DNA of 64,000 nt from Symsagittifera roscoffensis (lineage: Eukaryota; Xenacoelomorpha; Acoela; Convolutidae). Positions 21,684 through 34,499 of this stretch are shown here, piece by piece. Numbering within the stretch: position 1 is the first letter of the stretch; each line of letters starts with the position of its first letter. The notes under the pieces are model-generated. The model had not been told where the DNA came from, did no database searches, and was given only the letters and a program-made list of their open reading frames with translations. The stretch lies in contig NC_087064.1 of assembly GCF_963678635.1 (NCBI RefSeq), forward strand, positions 52,096,684 to 52,160,683, given 5' to 3'. A program made the position numbers and the translations under genes.

Positions 21684-22618
21684 TACAGGTTGTCGAGTAC
21701 TGCGCAGGCAATGTTGAGAACACCTGCAGCGCTCCGGTCATATGCGTGCCATTTTTGGGTTACATTTGATTTGTGCAGGAGCTCCATCCATGAGATTATC
21801 ACTATTCCGTAAATAGCCATTGCGAGATGATCACCCTGCGTTGTGCATGTCAAAACCGTGTTGTTTACATGTGAAATTGAGGGATGATCAATGAGTTGAC
21901 CAGCGCATGTTGTAGTGCCGGACAAAAGAATTCTACATTTCATAGAGCAAGTTCTCTATTGAGCGAGTTGAAGGCGTTTTCTGCATCAATAAGTGGTACG
22001 GTTTCTCAAAATCGTTCCTCAAGCTGTGGATATCATAATCTGGCCTATGCAGAATTGTCAATTTTTCCGAGAACTTCAAGGTCTTATTTTATAGATTGGG
22101 TGATTGTTTTGCAAATTATTGGTTTCAGAACTTTGCCTATACCAATAGGCCTTAACCCTGAAGTTTTTTCCAGAGGTATCAGACGACATAAGTTGTATGC
22201 CGTTAGGAATTCAAGCGGGAGAACTTTTGCTTGCTATTGTATAGTAGCGCTTTGCAATTTTTTTGCAAAGCTCAATGGATGTCTAGTTGAAGTGAGTTAA
22301 CATCCTTCTCCAATCGCACGTATCTAGACTTGAATGACCGTACATTCTGTGCTTCTTGAGGATTGATTTTAGAACTGTCTCGGCGTTTATTTCTTCGAAT
22401 ATAGAGCGGTGCAATGTCATTGTGTCTTCCTTTACTTCAGTTATAAAGTTAGTGTTCGCTGCTTTGGCTTGGGGTGTTTTTTCTTTCAGAATACTGAGGA
22501 CGGTTTTCCTTTCAATGAATTCGTTTAGGGGAAATGCTCTTCTTGTTTTCTTGTCTGAAAAGCAACGAATGGAGGCAGATACTGTATCAGTGTTCATTAG
22601 TCTATCAAACTGTTTCAA
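21683..22618 (-). pseudogene. Reverse-transcriptase pseudogene, left copy
   Basis: Minus-strand relic. Its N-terminal piece (22,618-22,283) ends in SSLDTCDWRRMLTHFN. A frameshifted middle has LRPIGIGKVLKPIICKTI and VPLIDAENAFNSLNRELAL, the first catalytic Asp region. The C-terminal piece (21,943-21,683) has TQGDHLAMAIYG, the motif B equivalent. The YADD box reads HAYD here, so the catalytic Asp pair is lost. The motif set is that of a non-LTR-like RT family I associate with various invertebrate genomes, without certainty of the exact clade. Confidence 0.75.
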
Positions 22619-23619
22619 TCAACTTCCTCAACTTCCTCGTTCACTTCCTCGTACAGGTTGTCGAGTACTGCGCAGGCAATGTTGAGATCACCTGCAGCGC
22701 TCCGGTCATCTGCGTACCATTTTTGGGTTACATTTGATTTGTGCAGGAGCTCCATCCATGAGATTATCACTATTCCGTAAATAGCCATTGCGAGATGATC
22801 ACCCTGCGTTGTGCATGTCAAAATCGTGTTGTTTACATGTGAAATTGAGGGGTGATCAATGAGTTGACCAGCGCATAATGTAGTGCCGGACAAAACAATT
22901 CTACATTTCTTAGAGCAAGTTCTCTATTGAGCGAGTTGAAGGCGTTTTCTGCATCAATAAGTGGTACGGTTTCTCAAAATCGTTCCTCAAGCTGTGGATA
23001 TCATAATCTGGCCTATGCAGAATTGTCAATTTTTCCGAGAACTTCAAGGTCTTATTTTATAGATTGGGTGATTGTTTTGCAAATTATTGGTTTCAGAACT
23101 TTGCCTATACCAATAGGCCTTAACCCTGAAGTTTTTTCCAGAGGTATCAGACGACATAAGTTGTATGCCGTTAGGAATTCAAGGGGGAGAACTTTTGCTT
23201 GCTATTGTATAGTAGCGCTTTGCAATTTTTTTGCAAAGCTCAATGGATGTCTAGTTGAAATGAGTTAACATCCTTCTCCAATCGCACGTATCTAGACTTG
23301 AATGACCGTACATTCTGTGCTTCTTGAGGATTGATTTTAGAACTGTCTCGGCGTTTATTTCTTCGAATATAGAGCGGTGCAATGTCATTGTGTCTTCCTT
23401 TACTTCAGTTATAAAGTTAGTGTTCGCTGCTTTGGCTTGGGGTGTTTTTTCTTTCAGAATACTGAGGACGGTTTTCCTTTCAATGAATTCGTTTAGGGGA
23501 AATGCTCTTCTTGTTTTCTTGTCTGAAAAGCAACGAATGGAGGCAGATACTGTATCTGTGTTCATTAGTCTATCAAACTGTTTCAATCAACTTCCTCAAC
23601 TTCCTCGTTCACTTTTTAT
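21684..23619. repeat. 968-bp tandem duplication
   Basis: Sequence starting tacaggttgtcgagtactgc at 21,684 recurs at 22,652, exactly 968 bp later, and the two units stay collinear to about 23,619 with only scattered differences. It carries a dead reverse-transcriptase gene in each unit. A short cttcctcaacttcctcgttcac motif sits at the end of each unit and could have mediated the duplication. High similarity implies a recent event. Confidence 0.9.
22652..23586 (-). pseudogene. Reverse-transcriptase pseudogene, right copy
   Basis: Second unit of the 968-bp duplication. The N-terminal piece (23,586-23,251) matches the left copy over 111 codons. The C-terminal piece (22,893-22,615) keeps TQGDHLAMAIYG and an intact WYADDRSAAG box, unlike the left copy. 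The middle section has the same stops and shifts as its twin, so most inactivating mutations predate the duplication. The reading frame runs on into the start of the left unit. Confidence 0.75.
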
Positions 23620-24029
23620 CAATTTCCTCGTTTACTTCGCACTTCTTCTGCTTTGCATGTCTAATTTGGAGAGCGTTCGCTTCAGTGAAAAGTTCGTATA
23701 GCAGGCCTTACTTCCACGCTCTTTAAAGCACAAAATGATGTAACTAGTGGCAAGTAACGTATTATTAGCTCCAAAAGGATTGACCTATAAGCTGGAACAA
23801 ATAGCAGCTCATGCATTAGTATATCGGGCATTGAATGTCCCAACTTGGCACTTTTCAATCCACCCTGAGATTACAAAATACTAGCGTATAACGCACCACC
23901 GGTGCTTCGAACTTTTGACAAGTCAAGAAAAACTGCATATAGTGGAAGCCAGATCTGCAGGCTTTTAGTGCACTCTGACAGCACCCAATTACTTAAGGAA
24001 CTTCAAAGATATAAGAAAAAAATTTCGTT

Positions 24030-24430
24030 AAGTTTTCTGAAATTTTTTCGATAAATCACAAAAAACGTCATATCGAATACTACAAGGATTTGAGGAGTCA
24101 TATTTGAAGACAAAATTTGCAACCACTGATATTCCTTTGACAACGCACAACTAAGGGCAAGGGATTTCAAAATTTAAAAACAAACAAAAAATTAATTCGT
24201 TTGAAAAAATCACAAAAAACGTCATATCTCGAAAACTACAAAGATTTGAGCAGTCATAATTTGAGGTTCGCAACCCCCGAGAGTACTCTGATAACCTCCA
24301 ACAACAAGGTTAAGAATTTCAAATTTTGAAGAAAAAAATCGTTAAGTTTCCATAATTAACTTTGAAAAATCATTCAAAAAAACGTCATACCTCGAAAACT
24401 ACAAGCAATTGCTCTTGTATCATATACAAT
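24030..24430. repeat. About 155-bp satellite-like repeat, three diverged copies
   Basis: The phrase aaaaaacgtcatatctcgaaaactacaa recurs with its cgtca core at 24,066, 24,220 and 24,383 (steps of 154 and 163 bp). Similar intervening text (aatttcgttaagtttt and related) accompanies each copy. Copies are diverged. The flanks 23,620-24,030 and 24,430-25,090 hold no gene I can support. Confidence 0.65.
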
Positions 24431-25649
24431 ACCCTCGTTTTCATCCTCAACCTCGAGTTCATTATTAGTTTTTTTGTGTTCTTCCTCTTAAGTCGGCGGG
24501 TTGATCAAACGTAATTTTCATACATACAATTGAAAGCATTTCATTGAAAAGATATTGACGTTTCAGAACTGCACATTTGGGGTCAAAAGGGTTCAGAGTA
24601 GTTTTTGTTTCAGTCAAACACTTGGTTCTCTTTTTTGTTTTCAGCAAAAGGAAATTTTCTTTATCTGCAACAAAAGAGTATGTGCAACAATGTTTGTGGA
24701 GTGTTTGGTGGTTCTCGTCCTGGTGGTAAACCATCTTCAGCTCTGATTTATTGAGGAAAATTTGTACTTTTCACACGAAAAATGATTTTTTTTCTCGGGA
24801 GCTTAGTCATTTACTTTTTTTTGATGAGAAATTTGACTGAATTTTGGCCTTTCCGAGAAGAGTGTGATGTTGTCTCAGTTTTTTTGTTCCTATTTAAATG
24901 AGTTTGTTCTGTTTCAGATTAATTTGGATCTCTGTCTTCAAATAGATCACAAACGGCTCACGGCCACTGATGATTTTAGAACAAATCCGAGTTAATTAGG
25001 AGGTCTAATCCTCCCATTTGTAGTGGTAGCGCAAAAAGGCTGCGATCACAACGATAAAATCGACTCCTCAAAAACAAAAAGCTGAAAAACACCACGATGA
25101 AATTTCAATACATCATTAAAATATCAGTCGGAGTTTTTTTTAGAACAGTTACTTAAAGGATAAACATTCTAACTCACCTAGGGGCTAAAACTTCAAATCG
25201 TTTTTAGGTTTCAAACCAATTTAAAAATACACTCGAAAAGATTTTTAAATGCTTCTCATATAGTTAGTTACAATTGGAAACTGTATGATAAGCATATTTT
25301 CATAGTGTCTATATTTGATGTTGTCTGATAGGCCTTTTTCTTGTATAGACGTCAAACCGAGAGTTTCATTTGCTTTATTTCAGACGGGGATCACCGCCCT
25401 TTTAATTAGCTCGTGTATACAATGCGGGTTCAACTGACAACAATGATTTACAATAAAAAACAAACATGGCAAAATAAGTTTTAGCGCTCGCTTGAAGCAA
25501 ATCTGAGATAGATCAAACAAATTTTAGAGAGTTTTTTTTGTTCGTCGAGGAAGTCGAAACCGTCAAAAAATACCCATTTTTTTCTCAAAAAAGTTGAATT
25601 ATATCTATGCGGTGTCGAAAAAACAAAAAAAAAGTTTTTAAAAATGACA

Positions 25650-25835
25650 GTCGAGAAAGTCGAAACATAAATATGCAAGGTCAAACAATAGCGAACATAT
25701 TTTTTGGTTGGGTCGAAAAAGTTGAAACAACCAAAACTTGATCGAGAAAGTCGAAACATACCGATGTTTGGTCGAGAAAGTCGAGACATACCAATTTTTG
25801 GTCGAGAAAGTCGAGACATAAATCGAGCACCTCGA
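25650..25835. repeat. 30-bp minisatellite, first copy
   Basis: Units of about 30 bp around gtcgagaaagtcgagacata (for example starting at 25,740, 25,770 and 25,800), preceded by more diverged units. On the minus strand it gives a repetitive RLSRPKIG-type ORF, which is a consequence of the repeat rather than evidence for a protein. Confidence 0.75.
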
Positions 25836-28800
25836 CTGGGGTTAGACAAATTACTTGATCCAAAAACTGCATTAACAGATGAGAAAAATATCACTTTGAA
25901 CTTGTAAATCCGTTTTTGCGAAAAAAAACAATGCGTTCTTGCCAACAGGAAAATATGCCGACAAAAGTTCAAAATCATCAATTTAGGCAAAAATTACCGC
26001 AGGTGTTCAATGAATGGTCTGAGTATGCTTGATAAGAGTTGTCTTTTTAATCTAATTATCGATGAGAAGATTGAATATTTCCACTGGTATTGTTTTTTGT
26101 TCAAATAAATTTTGATTTTTTAAAGTCATTTTATTGCAGTTCCTTGTCCCACCAGAGAGTTATAGATGTCTTCTGTTCAAATTTAGATCGATATTTCATC
26201 TGAATTTTTTTAAAGAAAGCAACATAGGTTTGAAAGATACCGTTTGGCTAGTTTGGGACAGTTTTTCTGCGAGACATTTCGTGCTACTAACGCCCGCAAG
26301 TAGCGGTTGAATCCAACTCTAAACTCGCTCCAAATTGACTTGGGGCAAGCTATTAGAGTTTGACAAAGCACTATTAGAAGCTAATTGCATCATTTTGTAT
26401 TTTTGAATAGCGTGTGGGGATAAGATCTTTTATTTTGAATTCGATCTAATGAGAACGACTCCTTACACTTTAAGACAAAAATCTATGGCCTTGACTTGAA
26501 ACGAGGAGTCTTGTTTACCTCTATTTTCTAAGGAGAGCCGATTTGAATCTTACAAAAGTTTTATATAAGAAAAAACAGAATTGCAGCAACTTTGTACAAA
26601 CCAATGATCAAATTGCCGAGTGTTAGACTGCTAGTAGTCTATAAATAGTCTATTGCAAATTTTCCAAAGTGAATTATGGGACAATTGTTTGAACATATTT
26701 GCTTCTAAAAAATCCTTCTACTTTGAGGTATTTTGAGCTATTGCTTGAAATTTTGACGAAAGCAACGCTTTATTTTTGCTTGGGTAAATTTTAAATCAGA
26801 CTATATTTGACAGTCGAACTGAAACTTTTTGATGAGAATCTATTATACTCCAAGGTATGATGTGGTTCAATTCAAAATAATTTTTTGCCTGCAAAACTTT
26901 TAAGTAAATTTACATGGCTTTGAAAATTGTCACCAGGTCTTGCTATAGCTTAGAAATATTTACAAGAAGTTATCTAGAATGTTGAAAGTTCGTCATTGAT
27001 ATTGATAAATTTGTTTCAATTTAAGGTAAAAAAATTCTAAGTCTCAAACTGGAATTGGTCGTGTATATTAAGTTAAGTCAACAATATTGAAACAAATCAT
27101 TTTGACGGCAATCAGTTTTCAGTTTTCTTTAAGTATATTCGTGATGAATTATTTTCTTACCGATATTTTTTAAAATTAAAAAAAGACTTACCCTATTGTG
27201 CAAATTTTCTACTTTCATCGATGCTGTACGTCTTATAATGGCTAACTGTGGTAATCTTACGATGCCAAAGAAAGAAAAATGAACCTAATTATAATAGATA
27301 GTTTGTATATTTGTCGAACGATTCAAGTTGCACAAAGTTTTGAAAAATTTTATTTATTCAAAAAAAATCAATTTTACAATTTACACGGAAAGAAAACAGT
27401 CGTTGGTTCTAACAAGTTTTCTTATACCGACTTTTGAAGAAAGTGCAGAATAATAAGCCTGATGTGGTTTATTTTTTTTCAGTAACTGATATTATTTTTT
27501 CTACTTGCTAACCAAGCGTTTTTGACGGAAATTTTTTATACCAATTTGAAAAGATATTTTCCCTGTGATTGTTCGTAATGAAGTTACGGGCGTTCAAAAA
27601 TTGCTAATTTGGCCAATTTGGGATAATTAAATGCGTTATATTGCGTACATATAACAAGCGTAACGAGTGAATTTAGGCGTTCTAAACTTAAATTGAGGCC
27701 AGCAATTTAATCATATTCATTATCGCACGCAAAACACACCCTTGGTATTTTACGTAGCGTGTGGGGGATAGAATGAAGAAAAATTGAAGATAAAAATTTT
27801 GTCCATCATTCAATAAAAAAAATTAATTGGCCTTAAGTGAGGCCGGAACATTCTTGGCTTTGCCTTGGTATACTAGCAGTCTTCCTAACAAAACTTTGCG
27901 AAAACTAATTAAATTTTGCACAAATTTTTTTGTAAAATGATTTGATGAAATCAATACGGAAGTAGACGTCAGCGGCTTCTGCAAAGTATCACAAATCACC
28001 TCTCATACTCAGGTAAAGTTCATACCTCGTACCATATAATTATTTTTCACAAAGCATAAGAAATTGAGGAGCATGCTTCAGAATGTAAGGGACACTTTTT
28101 GTGCAAAACTATCAAAACTTATAATTTAAAAAAAAAATAGTTTTTTTGATCGTTTTTCCTTGCTCCAATTCCTTATGCGGCTTTCAAATTATAAGTACAA
28201 AATTTCAATTACGTATTTTATGTGTTACCCAAAAAAAAACTTTCAAATTAGAAATTTAGTGATGGTCAATTATATCCAAAGATTGAAACAAAACTGAAAA
28301 AAAATTTGAACTTAACTTTTATTAAATTTAAGCGAAAAAGTTCACTGAAATTGAACAGTCTTTAGAAGACACCAATTTTCTATTTCGAAAATTGATTTCA
28401 AATAAGATACATCTTTACCACGATGAAATTTTAATACATCATTAAAATATCAGTCGGAGTTTTTTTTAAAACAGTTACTTAAAGGATAAACATTCTAACT
28501 CACCTAGGGGCTAAAACTTCAAATCGTTTTTAGGTTTCAAACCAATTTAAAAATACCTTCGAAAAGATTTTTAAATGCTTCTCATATAGTTAGTTACAAT
28601 TGGAAACTGCATGATAAGCATATTTTCATAGTTTCTATATTTGATGTTGTCTGATAGGCCTTTTTCTTGTATAGACGTCAAACCGAGAGTTTCAGTTGCT
28701 TCATTTCAGACGGGGATCACCGCCCTTTTAATTAGCTCGTAAATACAATGCTGGTTCAACTGACAACAATGATTTACAATAAAAAACAAACATGGCAAAA

Positions 28801-28969
28801 CAAGTTTTAGCGCTCGCTTGAAGCAAATCTGAGATAGATCAAACAAATTTTAGAGATTTTTTTGTTCGTCGAGGAAGTCGAAACCGTCAAAAAATACCCA
28901 TTTTTTTCTCAAAAAAGTTGAATTACATCTATGCGGTGTCGAAAAAACAAAAAAAAGTTTTTAAAAATC

Positions 28970-29160
28970 CCAGTCGTGAAAGTCGAAACATAAATATGCA
29001 AGGTCAAACAAAAACGAACATATTTTTTGGTTGGGTCGAAAAAGTTGAAACATACCAAAACTTGATCGAGAAAGTCGAAACATACCGATGTTTGGTCGAG
29101 AAAGTCGAGACATGCCAATTTTTGGTCGAGAAAGTCGAGACATAAATCGAGCACCTCGAT
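28970..29160. repeat. 30-bp minisatellite, second copy
   Basis: Same array as at 25,650-25,835, carried in the second 3.34-kb unit. The unit number is the same, so the array has not visibly expanded since the large duplication. Confidence 0.75.
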
Positions 29161-32137
29161 TGGGGTTAGACAAATTACTTGATCCGAAAACTGCATTACC
29201 AGATGAGAAAAATATCACTTTGTACTTGTAAATCCGTTTTTGCGAAAAAAAAACAATGCGTTCTTGCCAACAGGAAAATTTGCCGACAAAAGTTCAAAAT
29301 CATCATTTTAGGCAAAAACTACCGCAGGTGTTCAATGAATGGTCTGAGTATGCTTGATAAGAGTTGTCTTTTTAATCCAATTATCGATGAGAAGATTGAA
29401 TATTTCCACTGGGTATGGTTTTTTGTTCAAAAAAATTTTGATTTTTTAAAGTCATTTTATTGCAGTTCCTCGTCCCACCAGAGAGTTATAGATGTCTTCT
29501 GTTCAAATTTAGATCGATATTTTATCTGATTTTTTTTTAAAGAAAGCTACATAGGTTTGAAAGATATTGTTTGGTTAGTTTGGGACAGTTTTTCTGCGAG
29601 ACATTTCGTGCTACTAACGCCCGCAAGTAGCGGTTGAATCCAACTCTAAACTCGCTCCAAATTGACTTGAGGCAAGCTATTAGAGTTTGACAAAGCACTA
29701 TTAGAAGCTAATTGCATCATTTTGTAATTTTGAATAGCGTGTGGGGATAAGATCTTTTATTTTGAATTCGATCTAATGAGAACAACTCCTTACACTTTAA
29801 GACAAAAATCTATGGCCTTGACTTGAAACGAGGAGTCTTGTTTTCCTCTATTTTTTAAGGAGAGCCGATTTCAATCTTACAAAAATTTTATATAAGAAAA
29901 AACAAAATTGCAGCAACTTTGTACAAACCAATGATCAAAGTGCCAAGTGTTAGACTGCTAGTAGTCTATAAATAGTCTATTGCAAATTTTCCAAGGTGAA
30001 CTATTGGACAATTGTTTGAAAATATTTGCTTCTAAAAAAAACCTTCTAGTTTGAGGTATTTTGAGCTATTGCTTGAAATTTTGACGAAAGTAACACTTTA
30101 TTTTTGCTTGAGTAAATTTTAAAACAGACTATATTTGACAGTCGAAATGAAACTTTTTGATGAGAATCTATTATACTCCAAGGTATGATGTGGTTCAATT
30201 CAAAATAATTTTTTGCCTGCAAAACTTTTAAGTAAATTTACATGGCTTTGAAAATTGTCACCAGGTCTTGCTATAGCTTAGAAATATTTACAAGAAGTTA
30301 TCTAGAATGTTGAAAGTTTGTCAATGATATTGATAAATTTGTTTCAATTTAAGGTAAAAAATTTCTAAGTCTCAAACTGGAATTGGTCGTGTATATTAAG
30401 TTAAGTCAACAATATCGAAACAAATCATTTTGACGGCAATCAATTTTCACTTTTCTTTAAGTATATTCGTGATGAATTATTTTCTTACCGATATTTTTTA
30501 AAATTAAAAAAAGAGTTACCCTATTGTGCAAATTTTCTACTTTCATCGATGCTGTACGTCTTATAATGGCTAACTGTGGTAATCTTACGATGCCAAAGAA
30601 AGAAAAATGAACCTAATTATAATAGATAGTTTGTATATTTGTCGATCGATTCAAGTTGCACAGAAAGTTTTGAAAAAGTTTTTTTATTCAAAAAAAATCA
30701 ACTTTACAATTTACACGTAAAGAAAACAGTCGTTGGTTCTAACAAGTTTTCTTATAACGACTTTTGAAGAAAGTGCAGAATAATAAGACTGATGTGGTTT
30801 ATTTTTTTTCAGTAACTGATATTATTTTTTCTACTTGCTAACCAAGCGTTTTTGACGGAAATTTTTTATACCAATTTGAAAAGATATTTTCCCTGTGATT
30901 GTTCGTAATAAAGTTACTAGCGTTCAAAAATTGCTAATTTGGCCAATTTGGGATAATTAAATGCGTTATATTGCGTACATATAACAAGCGTAACGAGTGA
31001 ATTTAGGCGTTCCAAACTTAAATTGAGGCCAGCAATTTAATCATATTCATTATCGCACGCAAAACAACCCTTGGTATTTTACGTAGCGTGTGGGGGATAG
31101 AATGAAGAAAAATTGAAGATAAAAATTTTTTCCATCAATCAAAAAAAAAATTAATTGGCCTTAAGTGAGGCCGGAACATTCTTGGCTTTGCCTTGGTATA
31201 CTAGCAGTCTTCTCTCAACAAAACTTTGCGGAAACTAATTAAGTTTTGCACAAACTTTTTTGTAAAATGATTTGATGAAATCAATACGAAAGTTGACGTC
31301 AGCGGCTTCTGCAAAGTATCACAAATCACCTCTCATACTCAGGTAAAGTTCATACCTCGTACCATATAATTGTTTTTGATAAAGCATAAGAAATTGAGGA
31401 GCATGCTTCAGAATGTAAGGGACAATTTTTGTGCAAAACTATCAAAACTTATAATTTTTAAAAAAATAGTTTTTTTGATCGTTTTTCCTTGCTTCAATTC
31501 CTTATGCGGCTTTCAAATTATAAGTACAAAATTTCAATTACGTATTGTATGTGTTACCCAAAAATAAACTTTCAATTTAGAAATTTAGTGATAGTCAATT
31601 ATATCCAAAGATTAAAACAAAACTGAAAAAAAATTGAACTTAACTTTTATTAAGTTTAAGCTAAAAAATTCACTGAAATTGAACAGTATTTAGAAGACAC
31701 CAATTTTCTATTTTGAAAATTGATTTCAAATAAGATACAACTTTTGAAGTATTTTTTGGAGTGGTGTCATTGCTTTAAACGTTGATATTTTTTTGTAATT
31801 TAAAAAGTTACTGCAAGTGATTCGAAAATTTTTGAATTTACAAAAGCTTTCAATTTTTTTTAGTAATTGCTGAAGCAAAAAAGGACAAAATTTGATATAA
31901 TTCTTGCTGCGACTTTCGAAGAAAATCAAGAAACAATTTTTTTTTGTGGTTTTTCTTCTTCAGATCAGATATTGAGACAAAAAAAATATGCAGTGAAAAT
32001 TAAAGCAGAAGTTAATTTTTTGCAAGTTTTTTCAACAATGCAAACTTTTCAAATAATACATATGCAAAAATTCTATTTTGGAGTGCATTTAATTGCAAAA
32101 TGTTCCCCTTTAAAGTAACTTTACCAGTGATATTGTT

Positions 32138-32476
32138 CAGGGGCGGATCTAGGATTTTCTCCAGTCGTGATTTTCTTCGATCGACCAAATTGATTTTCTG
32201 AGCACTCTCAAATCAGCATAAAGGCCCCATTTCAACCAAATTTTCTTCGCCGTAGGCAAATTTTTGGAAATTTCTGACCAAAAAATTGTGTTTTTTCGGC
32301 GTGCGTTCCTCCCTAAAAATTTAGTATACTTTTACTTCAAAGGTGTCTTTAGAATTTTTTGAATCGTTAAGCGAAAACTGATTACCTCAAAATAGTAAAA
32401 CGGGTGACCCATTGGGTCGGCAAAGAGTCGATTCCCTGAATGGGGTGGACTCCCCCACCCCCTAAATCCGCTGGTG
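32138..32476. mobile_element. Candidate MITE with imperfect inverted ends
   Basis: The left end reads CAGGGGCGGATCTAGG. The right end in reverse complement reads CACCAGCGGATTTAGG, so the two agree at most positions. The possible 8-bp target duplications gtgatatt and gtgatctt would lie just outside, with one mismatch and a few bases of uncertainty. Length is 339 bp with no coding. The ends and 8-bp duplication would suit a hAT-derived MITE. The segment 31,746-32,137 holds no supported gene. Confidence 0.5.
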
Positions 32477-33269
32477 ATCTTAGATGATAATTTTGGGACC
32501 GTATTTTGTGATTGGTTACAGCACTTACAATTTAACGTTTGATATACTCTCCTCTCTACAAAATTCAATTGATAAAAAAATTATCGGATACCCACTGAAG
32601 GGCAGTCGAATCAGTCGAGTTTTGCACTCTTATAAGGCAGGTGAAAAAAAACTCAATGAGTTTTTTTCCTAATTACTCACATTCTTTCGTCGAAAATGGC
32701 CATAAAGTTTGACTTTTTATGTTTTTTTTTTCAGAAAAAACTGTTCGTCAAAATGAACATAACAAGAAAAGTTTTCCCGATTTAAAAGATTTTCCATCAA
32801 AACTCTGGTATCGTGTCTTGTCTTGAGATTTGATTGAAATTTTAAAGTTCTTCACACAGAACGTTTTCTAATAGCCTTTATCATTGAAACAGAAGCTACC
32901 AGTTTAGCATCAAACTTGTATTGCGCTAATAGCTCTACTGTTTTTTTATTGAATACTTAAAAAAGAAAAGTTCAATTTTTGTTCAAAAATTTTTTTTAAC
33001 TTCAATTAAAGCATAAACTACTCATTTAATTTTGCTAAGATGGTAAACTTTCCCGTAGAATTACGTACCTTAGTTCGCTCGAATCACTCCACCAATTTTC
33101 GAGGTGAGGTATTTTATAGTTATAGTCACTCCTTATCGTTTTAACCTAAACAGATCTTGAATAACTGTTAAATGCTTGTTTTAACACTTGCTCAATGGTA
33201 AAAAATGAGCTATTTAATGCACTGAGTTTGAGTCCGGGGTGGCTTGGTCCTAGAAAAATTTCGAACGTT

Positions 33270-33605
33270 CGTAACGCTATCTTATTTTCGGCCGGATAGA
33301 ATTGTGCAACTTCTTATTCTAATACCGATCCTAATCTTACTCTTATATTTCGTAGTCTAAGTAGATCTAGTATATACTGGTATTCTTGCGCGGCTAGAGG
33401 AGAGGAACAACAACTGCTTTCTAAGTTAAATTTATTCTTCTCAAGCTGAAACTTTAAATAGTTTCAGCCTTACAAGTTATTAAAAGTTTTAATCATGGAT
33501 CATGAATAGTCATGGATCATGTTAGTTCTAATTATTTTAAAGTGATAGTTAACAGGAATATAATTGGTAATATTAAATATTCGTTTTGAGCTGGTTCTAA
33601 CCAGG
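33270..33605 (-). repeat. LTR-like fragment, inverted relative to later copies
   Basis: Resembles the reverse complement of 40,633-40,950. The shared phrases are acgctatcttattttcggcc, ggatagaattgtgcaacttctta, the agatctag-tatactggt block and a gctgaaact...agtttcagc hairpin (33,445-33,468). It is more diverged than the copies at 40.6 and 46.6 kb and has no coding next to it, so it looks like an old solitary LTR-like relic. Confidence 0.6.
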
Positions 33606-34499
33606 CGGTGTTTAAGAAATTTTTAGGTTTTATTTTTTTTCCAGTGAAGGATGGATATTGCTTCTAACAGATTTTTTACTTAACAATCAGTTTGTTTGAA
33701 AGTGTGTGATATGCTAATTCAAAAAAATTTCAACTTCTTGGCAATTATTCTTGGCAATTTTGTAAGTTTGATTCTTGAACAATGTTCTATCCCACAACGA
33801 AAAATTAAAAAATACATTTGAGAAAGTTCCTTCGAAAAAAAAAACGCCAAAAATCTCATTCCATCTTGAAACAACAAACCCATCGACCTAATAAAAAATC
33901 GTTATAGAGAGTTATTTATTTTTTTTTGAAGTTTTTATCGCACACTTTCATGAAAGCAGAAGTTTTTAAAAAGTTCTGTTACAAGCAAATACAAATACTG
34001 ACAGTGCTACAACTCTAAAAAATTGACAATCAATAGCATTTAAAATGTTTTACAGAATTTATGAAAAGTCACTTGATTTTTTGCCGTTTTCAACCCAAGA
34101 GTTCGTGATGAGAATAAATGTTTCTTCAAAAAAAAACATGAAAAAACTCATGCTCAGCACATGTTTGCTCATTTGAAGCTTTTATTTCTGAAAACCTTGT
34201 ACTTCATGACAAATATTCCGATTATTCTGAATAAGCTACTACTAGTGTCGCCGCTGATGCTGCTCTCGGTGCTGTGAAAATTGTCGATGGAGAAAAAATT
34301 AACAGCACAAGTTTGTGGAAAAAATCCTGATGCAACAAATGTGATTGGCGGTAATTGACCAGAAAGGAAGATTAATTGATTAATCTTCGAAACAAAAGTA
34401 ATCAACATCGAAGGCTTCTAACCATATTTGTCGCAGAAAGACCTCAAAAAGTTCAATTGAGAGATAACTTAAACTTGCTTAAAATTTGATCAATAGTCG
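33606..34499. other. AT-rich sequence without visible gene
   Basis: No long frame, repeat or recognisable motif. One minus-strand ORF (34,169-34,408) has no support beyond being open. Confidence 0.4.

Larger units (their letters stand above)
25091..31745. repeat. 3.34-kb tandem duplication
   Basis: The unit starting accacgatgaaattt at 25,091 recurs at 28,427, 3,336 bp later, and both run collinear to aattgatttcaaataagatac, near 28,421 and 31,739. Similarity is very high with scattered substitutions and small indels. It is AT-rich, without long ORFs apart from those made by the internal minisatellite. Each unit holds two copies of a tagcgtgtggggga phrase (about 26,408 and 27,757 in the first). 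The nature of the unit is unknown: a large satellite monomer or a non-coding element. Confidence 0.9.

Noticed and set aside
25481-25990. Minus-strand 169-codon ORF with repeated RLSRP motifs
   Set aside because: The regularity comes from the 30-bp minisatellite, a multiple of three, which naturally keeps frames open. Flanking residues are low-complexity Phe/Lys translation of AT-rich DNA.
31867-32118. 83-codon plus-strand ORF
   Set aside because: Open but with no recognisable motif, repeat support or splice context.
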